Of a DNA stretch of 64,000 nt, positions 1-12,900 are shown piece by piece. This DNA comes from Amaranthus tricolor (Eukaryota > Streptophyta > Magnoliopsida > Caryophyllales > Amaranthaceae), in contig NC_080056.1 in NCBI RefSeq assembly GCF_026212465.1, positions 21,715,201-21,779,200 on the forward strand, in the 5' to 3' direction. Every line of letters starts with the position of its first letter. Position 1 is the first letter of the stretch. Made by a program: the position numbers and the translations under genes. Below the pieces are notes generated by a model. That model ran no database searches. It was not told the DNA's origin and saw nothing but the letters and a program-made list of their open reading frames with translations.

Positions 1-2025
1 GATAAAGTGGTTCAAACTTCGTTTGTTTTGCATCAAACTTGGCACACAACACTATTTGGTATATATTATCATGTTGAAATGGTTAGAATCCAAAAAAATA
101 GTCATACGCTTTAAATTCCATGCTAAGTTGCGTTTTTGAGGATTTTCAAGCGTTTTTGGCACCTTCTTGCATAAAGTAGTTTAAACTTCGTTTTTTTGCC
201 TCGATACTTGGCACACAACACTATTTGGTATATATTATTGTGTTGAAATGGTGAGAATCGAAAACAATAGTCATATGCTTGAAATTACGTGCTAAGTTGC
301 GTTTTTAAGGTTTTTATGTTTTTTTGACACTTTCTCGCATAAAGTGCTTAAAATGTGGTTTGTTTGGCAGGAAACTTGTACTAAACACTATTTGGTATAT
401 ATTATTGTGTTGAAATAGTTAGAATCCAAAACAGTAGTCATATTCTTCAAATTACGTCCTAAGTTATGTTTTTAAGGTTTTTTTTAGCTTTTTTGACACT
501 TTCTCGAATAATGTGGTTCAAACTTCATTTGTTTTGCTTCAAACTTTGCATGCAACACTATTTGGTATATATTATCATATGGAAATGGTTAGAATCCAAA
601 AAAATAGTCATATGCTTTAAATTACATGCTATGTTGCGTTTTTTAGGGTTTGTAAGAGTTTTTTGTCACTTTCTCGCATAAAGTGGTGCAAAATTCGTCT
701 TTTTGCCTCGAAACTTGGCACACAACAATATTTGGTATATATTATTGTGTTGAATTGCTGACAATCAAAAACAATAGTCATGTGCTAGAAATTACATGCT
801 AAGTTGCGTGTTTGAAAATTTTTAAGTGTTTTTGGCACTTTCTAGCATCAAGTAGTTCAAACTTAGGTTGTTTGCCACGAAACCTGGCACACAACACTAT
901 TTGGTATATAATATCATGTTGAAATGGTTCGAATCCTAAACAATAGTCAGACGCTTTAATTTACTTGCTAAGTAGCGTTTTTGAGATTTTTTAAGCGTTT
1001 TTAGCATTTTCCTCGCATAAAGTAGTTCAAACTTTGTTTTTTTGCATCGATACTTGGCACACAACACTATTTGGTATATATTATTCTATTAAAATGGTGA
1101 CATTCGAAAACAAAAGTCATATGCTTGAAAGTAAGTGCTAAGTTGCGTTTTTTAGGTTTTTATAAATTTTTTGGCACTTTCTCGGATAAAGTGGTTCAAA
1201 CTTCGTTTGTTTTGCATCAAACTTGGCACACAACACTATTTGGTATATATTATCATGTTGAAATGGTTAGAATCCAAAAAAATAGTCATACGCTTTAAAT
1301 TCCATGCTAAGTTGCGTTTTTGAGGATTTTCAAGCGTTTTTGGCACCTTCTTGCATAAAGTAGTTTAAACTTCGTTTTTTTGCCTCGATACTTGGCACAC
1401 AACACTATTTGGTATATATTATTGTGTTGAAATGGTGAGAATCGAAAACAATAGTCATATGCTTGAAATTACGTGCTAAGTTGCGTTTTTAAGGTTTTTA
1501 TGTTTTTTTGACACTTTCTCGCATAAAGTGCTTAAAATGTGGTTTGTTTGGCAGGAAACTTGTACTAAACACTATTTGGTATATATTATTGTGTTGAAAT
1601 AGTTAGAATCCAAAACAGTAGTCATATTCTTCAAATTACGTCCTAAGTTGTGTTTTTAAGGTTTTTTTTAGCTTTTTTGACACTTTCTCGGATAATGTGG
1701 TTCAAACTTCATTTGTTTTGCTTCAAACTTGGCATGCAACACTATTTGGTATATATTATAATATGGAAATGGTTAGAATCCAAAAAAATAGTCATATGCT
1801 TTAAATTACATGCTATGTTGTGTTTTTTAGGGTTTGTAAGCGTTTTTTGTCACTATCTCGCATAAAGTGGTGCAAAATTCGTCTTTTTTGCCTCGAAACT
1901 TGGCACACAAAACTATTTGGTATATATTATTGTGTTGAATTGCTGACAATCAAAAACAATAGTCATGTGCTAGAAATTACAAGCTAAGTTGCGTGTTTGA
2001 AAATTTTTAAGTGTTTTTGGCACTT
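1..2025. repeat. HOR block A: 7-monomer unit, 1184 bp
   Basis: The sequence at 1 (gataaagtggttcaaacttc) restarts at 1185 and the two copies stay almost identical until the N block at 2026. Core motifs at 58 and 1242 give a 1184-bp period containing seven monomers. The visible part is one full unit plus about 0.71 of a second. Small differences include a tcgaataatg/tcggataatg change near 508/1690 and an atcatatgg/ataatatgg change near 578/1760. Confidence 0.92.
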
Positions 2026-2125
2026 NNNNNNNNNNNNNNNNNNNNNNNNNNNNNNNNNNNNNNNNNNNNNNNNNNNNNNNNNNNNNNNNNNNNNNNNNNN
2101 NNNNNNNNNNNNNNNNNNNNNNNNN
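2026..2125. other. Assembly gap (100 N)
   Basis: Exactly 100 N, the conventional length for a gap of unknown size. It separates 7-mer HOR block A from 16-mer block B. If monomer phase is kept, the true spacing should be roughly 135 bp plus a multiple of 169 bp, so 100 is a placeholder. Reading frames drawn through it are meaningless. Confidence 0.99.
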
Positions 2126-5100
2126 GTGTTTGAGATTTTGTAAGTGTTTTTTGTAGTTTCTAGCATCAAGTGGTTCAAACTTGGTTTGTTTGCCACGAAA
2201 CCTTGCACATAACACTATTTGGTATATATTTTTGTGTTGAAGTAGTTAGAATCCAAAGCAGTTGTCATATTCTTTTAAATTACGTCCTAAGTTGTGCATT
2301 TTTAAGGTTTTTATAGCTTTTTTGGCACTTTCTCGGATAAAATGGTTCTAACTTCGTTTGCTTTGCATCAAACTTCGCACACAACATTATTTGGTATATA
2401 TTATCATGTTTAAATTGTTAGAACCCAAAAAAATAGTCATTCGCTTTAAATTACATGCTAAGTTGCGTTTTTAAGGTTTTTTAAGCGTTTTTGGCACTTT
2501 CTCGCATAAAGTGGTTAAAACTTCTTTTTTTGCCTCGAAACTTGGCACACAACACTATTTGGTATATATTATTGTGTTGAAATCGTGACAATCGAAAACA
2601 ATAGTCATATGCTTGAAATTACATGCTATGTTGCATTTTTAAGATTATTCAAGTTTTTTTGGCACTTTCTCCGCAAATAGTGCTTAAAATGTGGTTTATT
2701 TGGCAGGAAACTTGTACGAAACACTATTTGGTATATATTTTTTTGTTGAAATGGTTAAAATTAACAACAATAGTCATATGATAGAAACTACGTGCTAAGC
2801 TGTGTGTTTGACATTTTTTAAGCGTTTTTTGGCACTTTCTAGGCATCAAGTGGTTCAAACTTGGTTTCTTTGCCACGAAACCTTGTACACAGCACTATTT
2901 GGTATATATTATTGTGTTGAAGTAGTTAGAATCCAAAACAGTAGTCATATTCTTGAAATTACATCCTAAGTTGTGTTTTTAAGGTTTTTATAGCTTTTTT
3001 GGCACTTTCTAGGATAAAGTGGTTCAAACTTCATTTGCTTTGCATCCAACTTGGAACACAACACTATATGGTATATATTATCACGTTGAAATGGTTAGAA
3101 TCCCAAAAAAACTATTCATACGCTTTAAATTACATGCTAAGTTGCGTTTTTGATGTTTTTGAAGCGTTTTTGGTACTTCTTCTCGCATAAAGTGGTTTAA
3201 ACTTCGTTTTTTTTGCCCTCGAAACTTGGGCACACAACACTATTTGGTATATATAATCGTGTTGAAATGGTAACAATCGAAAACAATAGTCATATGCTTG
3301 AAATTACATGCTAAGTTGCATTTTTAAGGTTTTTTACGTTTTTTTGGCACTTTTTCACAAACAGTGCTTAAAAATGTCGTTTGCTTGGCAGGAAACTTGT
3401 ATGAAACACTATTTGGTATATATATTATTGTGTTGTAATGGTTAAAATCGAAAAAAAAGTCATATTCTAGAAATTACCAACTAAGCTGCGTGTTTGAGAT
3501 TTTGTAAGTGTTTTTTGTAGTTTCTAGCATCAAGTGGTTCAAACTTTGTTTGTTTTTCACGAAACCTTGCACAGAACACTATTTGGTATATATTTTTTTG
3601 TTGAAGTAGTTAGAATCCAAAACAGTAGTCATATTCTTTAAATTATGTCCTACAGTTGTGTTTTTAAGGTTTTTATAGCTTTTTTGGCACTTTTCTCGGA
3701 TAAAGTGGTTCGAACTTCGTTTGCTTTGCATCAAACTTCGAACACAACACTATTTGGAATATATTATCATGTTTAAATCGGTTAAAACCCAAAAAAATAG
3801 TCATACGCTTTAAATTACATGATAGGTTGCGTTTTTAAGGTTTTTTAAGCGTTTTTTTGCACTTTCTCGCATAAAGTGGTTCAAACATCGTTTTTTTGCA
3901 TCGAAACTTGGCACACAGCACTATTTGGTATATATTATTGTGTTGAAATAGTTAGAATCCAAAACAGTAGTCATAATTTTGAAATTACATCCTAAGTTGT
4001 GGTTTTAAGGTTTTTATGGGCTTTTTTATCACTTTCTCTCGCAAATAGTGCTTAAAAATGTGGTTTGTTTGGCAGAAAAACTTGTACGAAACACTATTTG
4101 GTATATATTTTTTTGTTGAAATGGTTAAAATTAACAACAATAGTCATATGCTAGAAACTACGTGCTAAGCTACGTGTTTGACATTTTTTAAGCGTTTTTT
4201 GGCACTTTCTAGCATCAAGTGGTTCAAACTTGGTTTGTTTGCCACGAAACCTTGTACACAGCACTATTTGGTATATATTATTGTGATGAAGTAGTTAGAA
4301 TCCAAAACAGTAGTCATATTCTTGAAATTACATCCTAAGTTGTGTTTTTAAGGTTTTCATAGCTTTTTTGGCACTTTCTCGGATAAAGTGGTTCAAACTT
4401 CATTTGTTTTGCATCCAACTTGGAACACAACACTACACGGTATATATTATCATGTTGAAATGGTTAGAATCCAAAAAAACTAGTCATACCGCTTTAAATT
4501 CCATGCCTAAGTTGCGTTTTTGATGTTTTTGAAGCGTTTTTGGCACTTTCTCGCATAAAGTGGTTTAAACTTCGTTTTTTTTGCCTCGAAACTTGGCACA
4601 CAACACTATTTGGGTATATATTATCGTGTTGAAATGTGTAACAATCGAAAACAATAGTCATATGCTTGAAATTACATGCTAAGTTGCATTTTTAAGGTTT
4701 TTCAAGTTTTTTTGGCACTTTTTCACAAACAGTGCTTAAAATGTCGTTTGCTTGGCAGGAAACTTGTACGAAACACTATTTGGTATATATATTATTGTGT
4801 TGAAATGGTTAAAATCGAAAAAAATAGTCATATGCTAGAAATTACCAACTAAGCTGCGTGTTTGAGATTTTGTAAGTGTTTTTTGTAGTTTCTAGCATCA
4901 AGTGGTTCAAACTTGGTTTGTTTGCCACGAAACCTTGCACATAACACTATTTGGTATATATTTTTGTGTTGATGTAGTTAGAATCCAAAACAGTAGTCAT
5001 ATTCTTTAACTTACGTCCTAAGTTGTGTTTTTAAGGTTTTAATAGCTTTTTTGGCACTTTCTCGGATAAAATGGTTCGAACTTCGTTTGCTTTGCATCAA

Positions 5101-8100
5101 ACTTCGCACACAACACTATTTGGTATATATTATCATGTTTAAATTGTTAGAACCCAAAAAAATAGTCATTCGCCTTTAAATTACATGCTAAGTTGCGTTT
5201 TTAAGGTTTTTTAAGCGTTTTTTGGCACTTTCTCGCATAAAGTGGTTAAAACTTCTTTTTTTGCCTTGAAAGTTGGCACACAACACTATTTGGTATATAT
5301 TATTGTGTTGAAATCGTGACAATCAAAAACAATAGTCACATGCTTGAAATTACATGCTAAGTTGCATTTTTAAGATTATTCAAGTTTTTTTGGCACTTTC
5401 TCGCAAATAGTGCTTAAAATGTGGTTTGTTTGGTAGGAAACTTGTACGAAACACTATTTGGTATATATTTTTTTGTTGAAATGGTTAAAATTAACAACAA
5501 TAGTCATATGCTAGAAACTACGGGCTAAGCTGCGTGTTTGACATTTTTAAAGCGTTTTTGGCACTTTCTAGCATCAAGTGGTTCAAACTTGGTTTGTTTG
5601 CCACGAGACCTTGTACACAGCACTATTTGGTATATATAATTGTGTTTAAGTAGTTAGAATCCAAAACAGTAGTCATATTCTTGAAATTACATCCTAAGTT
5701 GTGTTTTTAAGGTTTTTATAGCTTTTTTGGCACTTTCTAGGATAAAGTGGTTCAAAACTTCATTTGCTTTGCATCCAACTTGGAACACAACACTATATGG
5801 TATATATTATCACGTTGAAATGGTTAGAATCCAAAAAAACTATTCATACGCTTTAAATTACATGCTAAGTTGCGTTTTTGATGTTTTTGAAGCGTTTTTG
5901 GTACTTTCTTCTCGCATAAAGTGGTTTAAAACTTCGTTTTTTTGCCTCGAAACTTGGCACACAACACTATTTGGTATATATAATCGTGTTGAAATGGTAA
6001 CAATCGAAAACAATAGTCATATGCTTGAAATTACATGCTAAGTTGCATTTTTAAGGTTTTTTACGTTTTTTTGGCACTTTTTCACAAACAGTGCTTAAAA
6101 TGTCGTTTGCCTTGGCAGGAAACTTGTATGAAACACTATTTGGTATATATATTATTGTGTTGTAATGGTTAAAATCGAAAAAAAAAAGTCATATTCTAGA
6201 AATTACCAACTAAGCTGCGTGTTTGAGATTTTGTAAGTGTTTTTTGTAGTTTCTAGCATCAAGTGGTTCAAACTTTGTTTGTTTTTCACGAAACCTTGCA
6301 CATAACACTATTTGGTATATATTTTTTTGTTGAAGTAGTTAGAATCCAAAACAGTAGTCATATTCTTTAAATTATGTCCTAAGTTGTGTTTTTAAGGTTT
6401 TTATAGCTTTTTTGGCACTTTCTTCTCGGATAAAGTGGTTCGAACTTCGTTTGCTTTGCATCAAACTTCGAACACAACACTATTTGGAATATATTATCAT
6501 GTTTAAATGGTTAAAACCCAAAAAAATAGTCATACGCTTTAAATTACATGATAGGTTGCGTTTTTAAGGTTTTTTAAGCGTTTTTTGCACTTTCTCGCAT
6601 AAAGTGGTTCAAACATCGTTTTTTTGCATCGAAACTTGGCACACAGCACTATTTGGTATATATTATTGTGTTGAAATAGTTAGAATCCAAAACAGTAGTC
6701 ATAATTTTGAAATTACATCCTAAGTTGTGGTTTTAAGGTTTTTATGGCTTTTTTATCACTTTCTCGCAAATAGTGCTTAAAATGTGGTTTGTTTGGCAGA
6801 AAACTTGTACGAAACACTATTTGGTATATATTTTTTTTGTTGAAATGGTTAAAATTAACAACAATAGTCATATGCTAGAAACTACGTGCTAAGCTACGTG
6901 TTTGACATTTTTTAAGCGTTTTTGGCACTTTCTAGCATCAAGTGGTTCAAACTTGGTTTGTTTGCCACGAAACCTTGTACACAGCACTATTTGGTATATA
7001 TTATTGTGATGAAGTAGTTAGAATCCAAAACAGTAGTCATATTCTTGAAATTACATCCTAAGTTGTGTTTTTAAGGTTTTCATAGCTTTTTTGGCACTTT
7101 CTCGGATAAAGTGGTTCAAACTTCATTTGTTTTGCATCCAACTTGGAACACAACACTACACGGTATATATTATCATGTTGAAATGGTTAGAATCCAAAAA
7201 AAACTAGTCATACGCTTTAAATTCCATGCTAAGTTGCGTTTTTGATGTTTTTGAAGCGTTTTTGGCACTTTCTCGCATAAAGTGGTTTAAACTCCTCGTT
7301 TTTTTGCCTCGAAACTTGGCACACAACACTATTTGGTATATATTATCGTGTTGAAATGGTAACAATCGAAAACAATAGTCATATGCTTGAAATTACATGC
7401 TAAGTTGCATTTTTAAGGTTTTTCAAGTTTTTTTGGCACTTTTTCACAAACAGTGCTTAAAATGTCGTTTGCTTGGCCAGGAAACTTGTACGAAACACTA
7501 TTTGGTATATATATTATTGTGTTGAAATGGTTAAAATCGAAAAAAATAGTCATATGCTAGAAATTACCAACTAAGCTGCGTGTTTGAGATTTTGTAAGTG
7601 TTTTTTGTAGTTTCTAGCATCAAGTGGTTCAAACTTGGTTTGTTTGCCACGAAACCTTGCACATAACACTATTTGGTATATATTTTTGTGTTGATGTAGT
7701 TAGAATCCAAAACAGTAGTCATATTCTTTAACTTACGTCCTAAGTTGTGTTTTTAAGGTTTTAATAGCTTTTTTTGGCACTTTCTCGGATAAAATGGTTC
7801 GAACTTCGTTTGCTTTGCATCAAACTTCGCACACAACACTATTTGGTATATATTATCATGTTTAAATTGTTAGAACCCAAAAAAATAGTCATTCGCTTTA
7901 AATTACATGCTAAGTTGCGTTTTTAAGGTTTTTTAAGCGTTTTTGGCACTTTCTCGCATAAAGTGGTTAAAACTTCTTTTTTTGCCTTGAAAGTTGGCAC
8001 ACAACACTATTTGGTATATATTATTGTGTTGAAATCGTGACAATCAAAAACAATAGTCACATGCTTGAAATTACATGCTAAGTTGCATTTTTAAGATTAT

Positions 8101-9900
8101 TCAAGTTTTTTTGGCACTTTCTCGCAAATAGTGCTTAAAATGTGGTTTGTTTGGTAGGAAACTTGTACGAAACACTATTTGGTATATATTTTTTTTGTTG
8201 AAATGGTTAAAATTAACAACAATAGTCATATGCTAGAAACTACGGGCTAAGCTGCGTGTTTGACATTTTTAAAGCGTTTTTGGCACTTTTCTAGCATCAA
8301 GTGGTTCAAACTTGGTTTGTTTGCCACGAGACCTTGTACACAGCACTATTTGGTATATATAATTGTGTTTAAGTAGTTAGAATCCAAAACAGTAGTCATA
8401 TTCTTGAAATTACATCCTAAGTTGTGTTTTTAAGGTTTTTATAGCTTTTTTGGCACTTTCTCGGATAAAGTGGTTCAAACTTCATTTGTTTTGCATCCAA
8501 CTTGGAACACAACACTATATGGTATATATTATCACGTTGAAATGGTTAGAATCCAAAAAAAACTAGTCATACGCTTTAAATTACATGCTAAGTTGCGTTT
8601 TTGATGTTTTTGAAGCGTTTTTGGCACTTTCTCGCATAAAGTGGTTTAAACTTCGTTTTTTTGCCTCGAAACTTGGCACACAACACTATTTGGTATATAT
8701 TATCGTGTTGAAATGGTAACAATCAAAAACAATAGTCATATGCTTGAAATTACATGCTAAGTTGCATTTTTAAGGTTTTTTACGTTTTTTTGGCACTTTT
8801 TCACAAACAGTGCTTAAAATGTCGTTTGCTTGGCAGGAAACTTGTACGAAACACTATTTGGTATATATATTATTATGTTGAAATGGTTAAAATCGAAAAA
8901 AATAGTCATATGCTAGAAATTGACTACTAAGCTGCGTGTTTGAGATTTTGTAAGTGTTTTTTTGTAGGTTTCTAGCATCAAGTGGTTCAAACTTGGTTTG
9001 TTTTTCACGAAACCTTGCACATAATACTATAAGGTATATATTTTTTTGTTGAAGTAGTTAGAATCCAAAACAGTAGTCATATTCTTTAAATTACGTCCTA
9101 AGTTGTGTTTTTTAAGGTTTTTATAGCTTTTTTGGCACTTTCTCGGATAAAGTGGTTCGAACTTCGTTTGCTTTGCATCTAACTTCGCACACAACATTAT
9201 TTGGTATATATATTTTTTTTGAAATGGTTAAAATTAACAACAATAGTCATATGCTAGAAACTACGTCCTAAGCTACGTGTTTGACATTTTTTAAGCGTTT
9301 TTGGCACTTTCTAGCATAAAGTGGTTCAAAATTGGTTTGTTTGCCACGAAACCTTGTACACAGCACTATTTGTTATATATTATTGTGTTGAAGTAGTTAG
9401 AATCCAAAACAGTAATCATATTCTTGAAATTACATCCTAAGTTGTGTTTTTAAGGTTTTATAGCTTTTTTGGCACTTTCTCGGATAAAGTGGTTCAAACT
9501 TCATTTGTTTTGCATCCAACTTGGAACACAACACTATATGGTATATATTATCACGATGAAATGGTTAGAATCCAAAAAAAACTAGTCATACCCGCTTTAA
9601 ATTACATGCTAAGATGGATTTTTGATGTTTTTGAAGCGTTTTGGCACTTTCTCGCATAAAGTGGTTTAAAACTTCGTTTTTTTGCCTCGAACTTGGCACA
9701 CAACACTATTATATATTATCGTGTTGAAATGGTTACAATCGAAAACAATAGTCATATGCTTGAAATTACATGCTAAGTTGCATTTTTAAGGTTTTTCAAG
9801 TTTTTTTGGCACTTTTTCACAAACAGTGCTTAAAATATCGTTTGCTTGGCAGGAAACTAGTACGAAACACCTATTTTGGTATAAATATTAATGTGTTGAA
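2126..9900. repeat. HOR block B: 16-monomer unit, ~2.73 kb
   Basis: Sixteen core motifs lie between 2221 and 4782, and the variant pattern restarts at 4953 and again at about 7675 (periods about 2732 and 2722 bp). Marker variants recur at this spacing: catccaacttggaacacaac with actatatgg at about 3050, 5780 and 8500; the same with actacacgg at about 4430 and 7150; and gtgatgaagtagtt at about 4282 and 7005. The third copy loses register after about 9.18 kb. Single-base insertions are unusually common here compared with the related copy at 11.5-15 kb. Confidence 0.88.
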
Positions 9901-12900
9901 ATAGTTAAAATCGAAAAAAAAATAGTCATATGCTAGAAATTACCAACTAAGCTGCGTGTTTGAGATTTTGTAAGTGTTTTTTGTAGTTTTCTAGCATCAA
10001 GTGGTTCAAACTTGGTTTGTTTGCCACGAAACCTTGCACATAACACTATTTGGTATATATTTTTGTGTTGAAGTAGTTAGAATCCAAAACAGTAGTCATA
10101 TTCTTTAAATTACGTCCGAAGTTGTGTTTTTAAGGTTTTTTATAGCTTTTTTGGCACTTTCTCGGATAAAGTGGTTCGAACTTCGTTTGCTTTGCATCAA
10201 ACTTCGCACACAACACTATTTGGTATATATTATCATGTTTAAATGGTTAGAACCCAAAAAAATAGTCATACGCTTTAAATTATATGATAGGTTGCGTTTT
10301 TAAGGTTTTTTAAGCAATTTTTGGCACTTTCTCGCATAAAGTGGTTCAAACATCGTTTTTTTGCATCGAAACTTGGCATACAACACTATTTGGTATATAT
10401 TATTGTGTTGAAATAGTTAGAATCCAAAACAGTAGTCATATTCTTGAAATTACGTCCTAAGTTGTGGTTTTAAGGTTTTTATAGCTTTTTTATCACTTTC
10501 TCGGATAAAGTAGTTCAAACTTCGTTTGTTTTGCATCAAACTTGGCACACTACACTATTTGGTATATGTGATCATGTTTAAATGGTTAGAACCCAATAAA
10601 ATAGTCATACGCTTTAAATTACATGATAAGTTGCATTTTTGAGTTTTTGAAGCGTGTTTGCCACTTGCTCGCATAAAGTGCTTCAAACTTCGTTTTTTCC
10701 TCGAAACTTGGCACACAACACTATTTGGTATATATTATTGTGTTGGAATGGTGACAATCGAAAACAATAGTCATATATTTGAAATTACGTGCTAAGTTGC
10801 GTTTTTAAGGATTTTATGTTTTTTTGATACTTTCTCGCATAAAGTGCTTAAAATGTGGTTTTGTTTGGCAGGAAACTTGTACTAAACACTATTTGGTATA
10901 TATTATTGTGTTTAAATGGTTAAAATCGAAAAACAATAGTCATATGCTAGAAATTACAAGCTAAGCTGCGTGTTTGAGATTTTTTCAGCGTTTTTGGCAC
11001 TTTATAGCATCAAGTGGTTCAAATTTGGTTTGTTTGCGACGAAACTTGACGCACAACATTATTTGGCATATTTTTTTGTGTTGAAATAGTTAGAATCCAA
11101 AACAGTAGACATATTCTTGAAATTACGTGCTAAGTTGCGTTTTTAAGCTTTTTCTAGGCTTTTTTGGCACTTTCTCGGATAAAGTGGTTCAAACTTCGTT
11201 TGTTTTGCATTAAACATGGAACACAACACTATTTAGTACATATTATCATATTGAAATTGTTAGAATCAAAAAACAATAGTCATACTTGGCACACAACACT
11301 ATTTTGTATATATTATTGTGTTGAAATTGTGACAATCGAAAAGAATAGTCATATGCTTGAAATTAAGTGCTAAGTTGCGTTTTTAAGGTTTTTAAAGTTT
11401 TTTTGGCACTTTCTCGCATAAAGTGCTTAAAATGTTGTTTGTTTGGCAGGAAAGTTGTACGAAACACTATTTGGTATATATTATTGTATTGAAATGGTTA
11501 AAATTAAAAAACAATAGTCATATGTTAGAAACTACGTGCTAAGCTGCGTGTTTGACATTTTTTAAGCGTTTTTGGCACTTTCTAGCATCAAGTGGTTCAA
11601 ACTTGGTTTGTTTGCCACGAAACCTTGTACACAGCACTATTTGGCATATATTAATGTGATGAAGTAGTTAGAATCCAAAACAGTAGTCATATTCTTGAAA
11701 TTACATCCTAAGTTGTGTTTTTAAGGTTTTTATAGCTTTTTTGGCACTTTCTCGGATAAAGTGGTTCAAACTTCATTTGTTTTGCATCCAACTTGGAACA
11801 CAACACTACATGGTATATATTATCACGTTGAAATGGTTAGAATCCAAAAAAACTAGTCATACGCTTTAAATTCCATGCTAAGTTGCGTTTTTGATGTTTT
11901 TGAAGCGTTTTTGGCACTTTCTCGCATAAAGTGGTTTAAACTTCGTTTTTTTGCCTCGAAACTTGGCACACAACACTATTTGGTATATATTATCGTGTTG
12001 AAATGGTAACAATCGAAAACAATAGTCATATGCTTGAAATTACATTCTAAGTTGCATTTTTAAGGTTTTTCAAGTTTTTTTGGCACTTTTTCACAAACAG
12101 TGCTTAAAATGTGGTTTGCTTGGCAGGAAACTTGTACGAAACACTATTTGGTATATATATTATTGTGTTGAAATGGTTAAAATCGAAAAAAATAGTCATA
12201 TGCTAGAAATTACCAACTAAGCTGCGTGTTTGAGATTTTGTAAGTGTTTTTTGTAGTTTCTAGCATCAAGTGGTTCAAACTTGGTTTGTTTGCCACGAAA
12301 CCTTGCACATAACACTATTTGGTATATATTTTTGTGTTGATGTAGTTAGAATCCAAAACAGTAGTCATATTCTTTAAATTACGTCCTAAGTTGTGTTTTT
12401 AAGGTTTTAATAGCTTTTTTGGCACTTTCTCGGATAAAATGGTTCGAACTTCGTTTGCTTTGCATCAAACTTCGCACACAACACTATTTGGTATATATTA
12501 TCATGTTTAAATTGTTAGAACCCAAAAAAATAGTCATTCGCTTTAAATTACATGCTAAGTTGCGTTTTTAAGGTTTTTTAAGCGTTTTTGGCACTTTCTC
12601 GCATAAAGTGGTTGAAACTTCTTTTTTTGCCTTGAAAGTTGGCACACAACACTATTTGGTATATATTATTGTGTTGAAATCGTGACAATCGAAAACAATA
12701 GTCACATGCTTGAAATTACATGCTAAGTTGCATTTTTAAGATTATTCATGTTTTTTTGGCACTTTCTCGCAAATAGTGCTTAAAATGTGGTTTGTTTGGT
12801 AGGAAACTTGTACGAAACACTATTTGGTATATATTTTTTTGTTGAAATGGTTAAAATTAACAACAATAGTCATATGCTAGAAACTACGGGCTAAGCTGCG

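Noticed and set aside
2026..2215. Minus-strand frames running through the first N block (also at 31508-31813)
   Set aside because: They are translated across unknown bases and are therefore artefacts.
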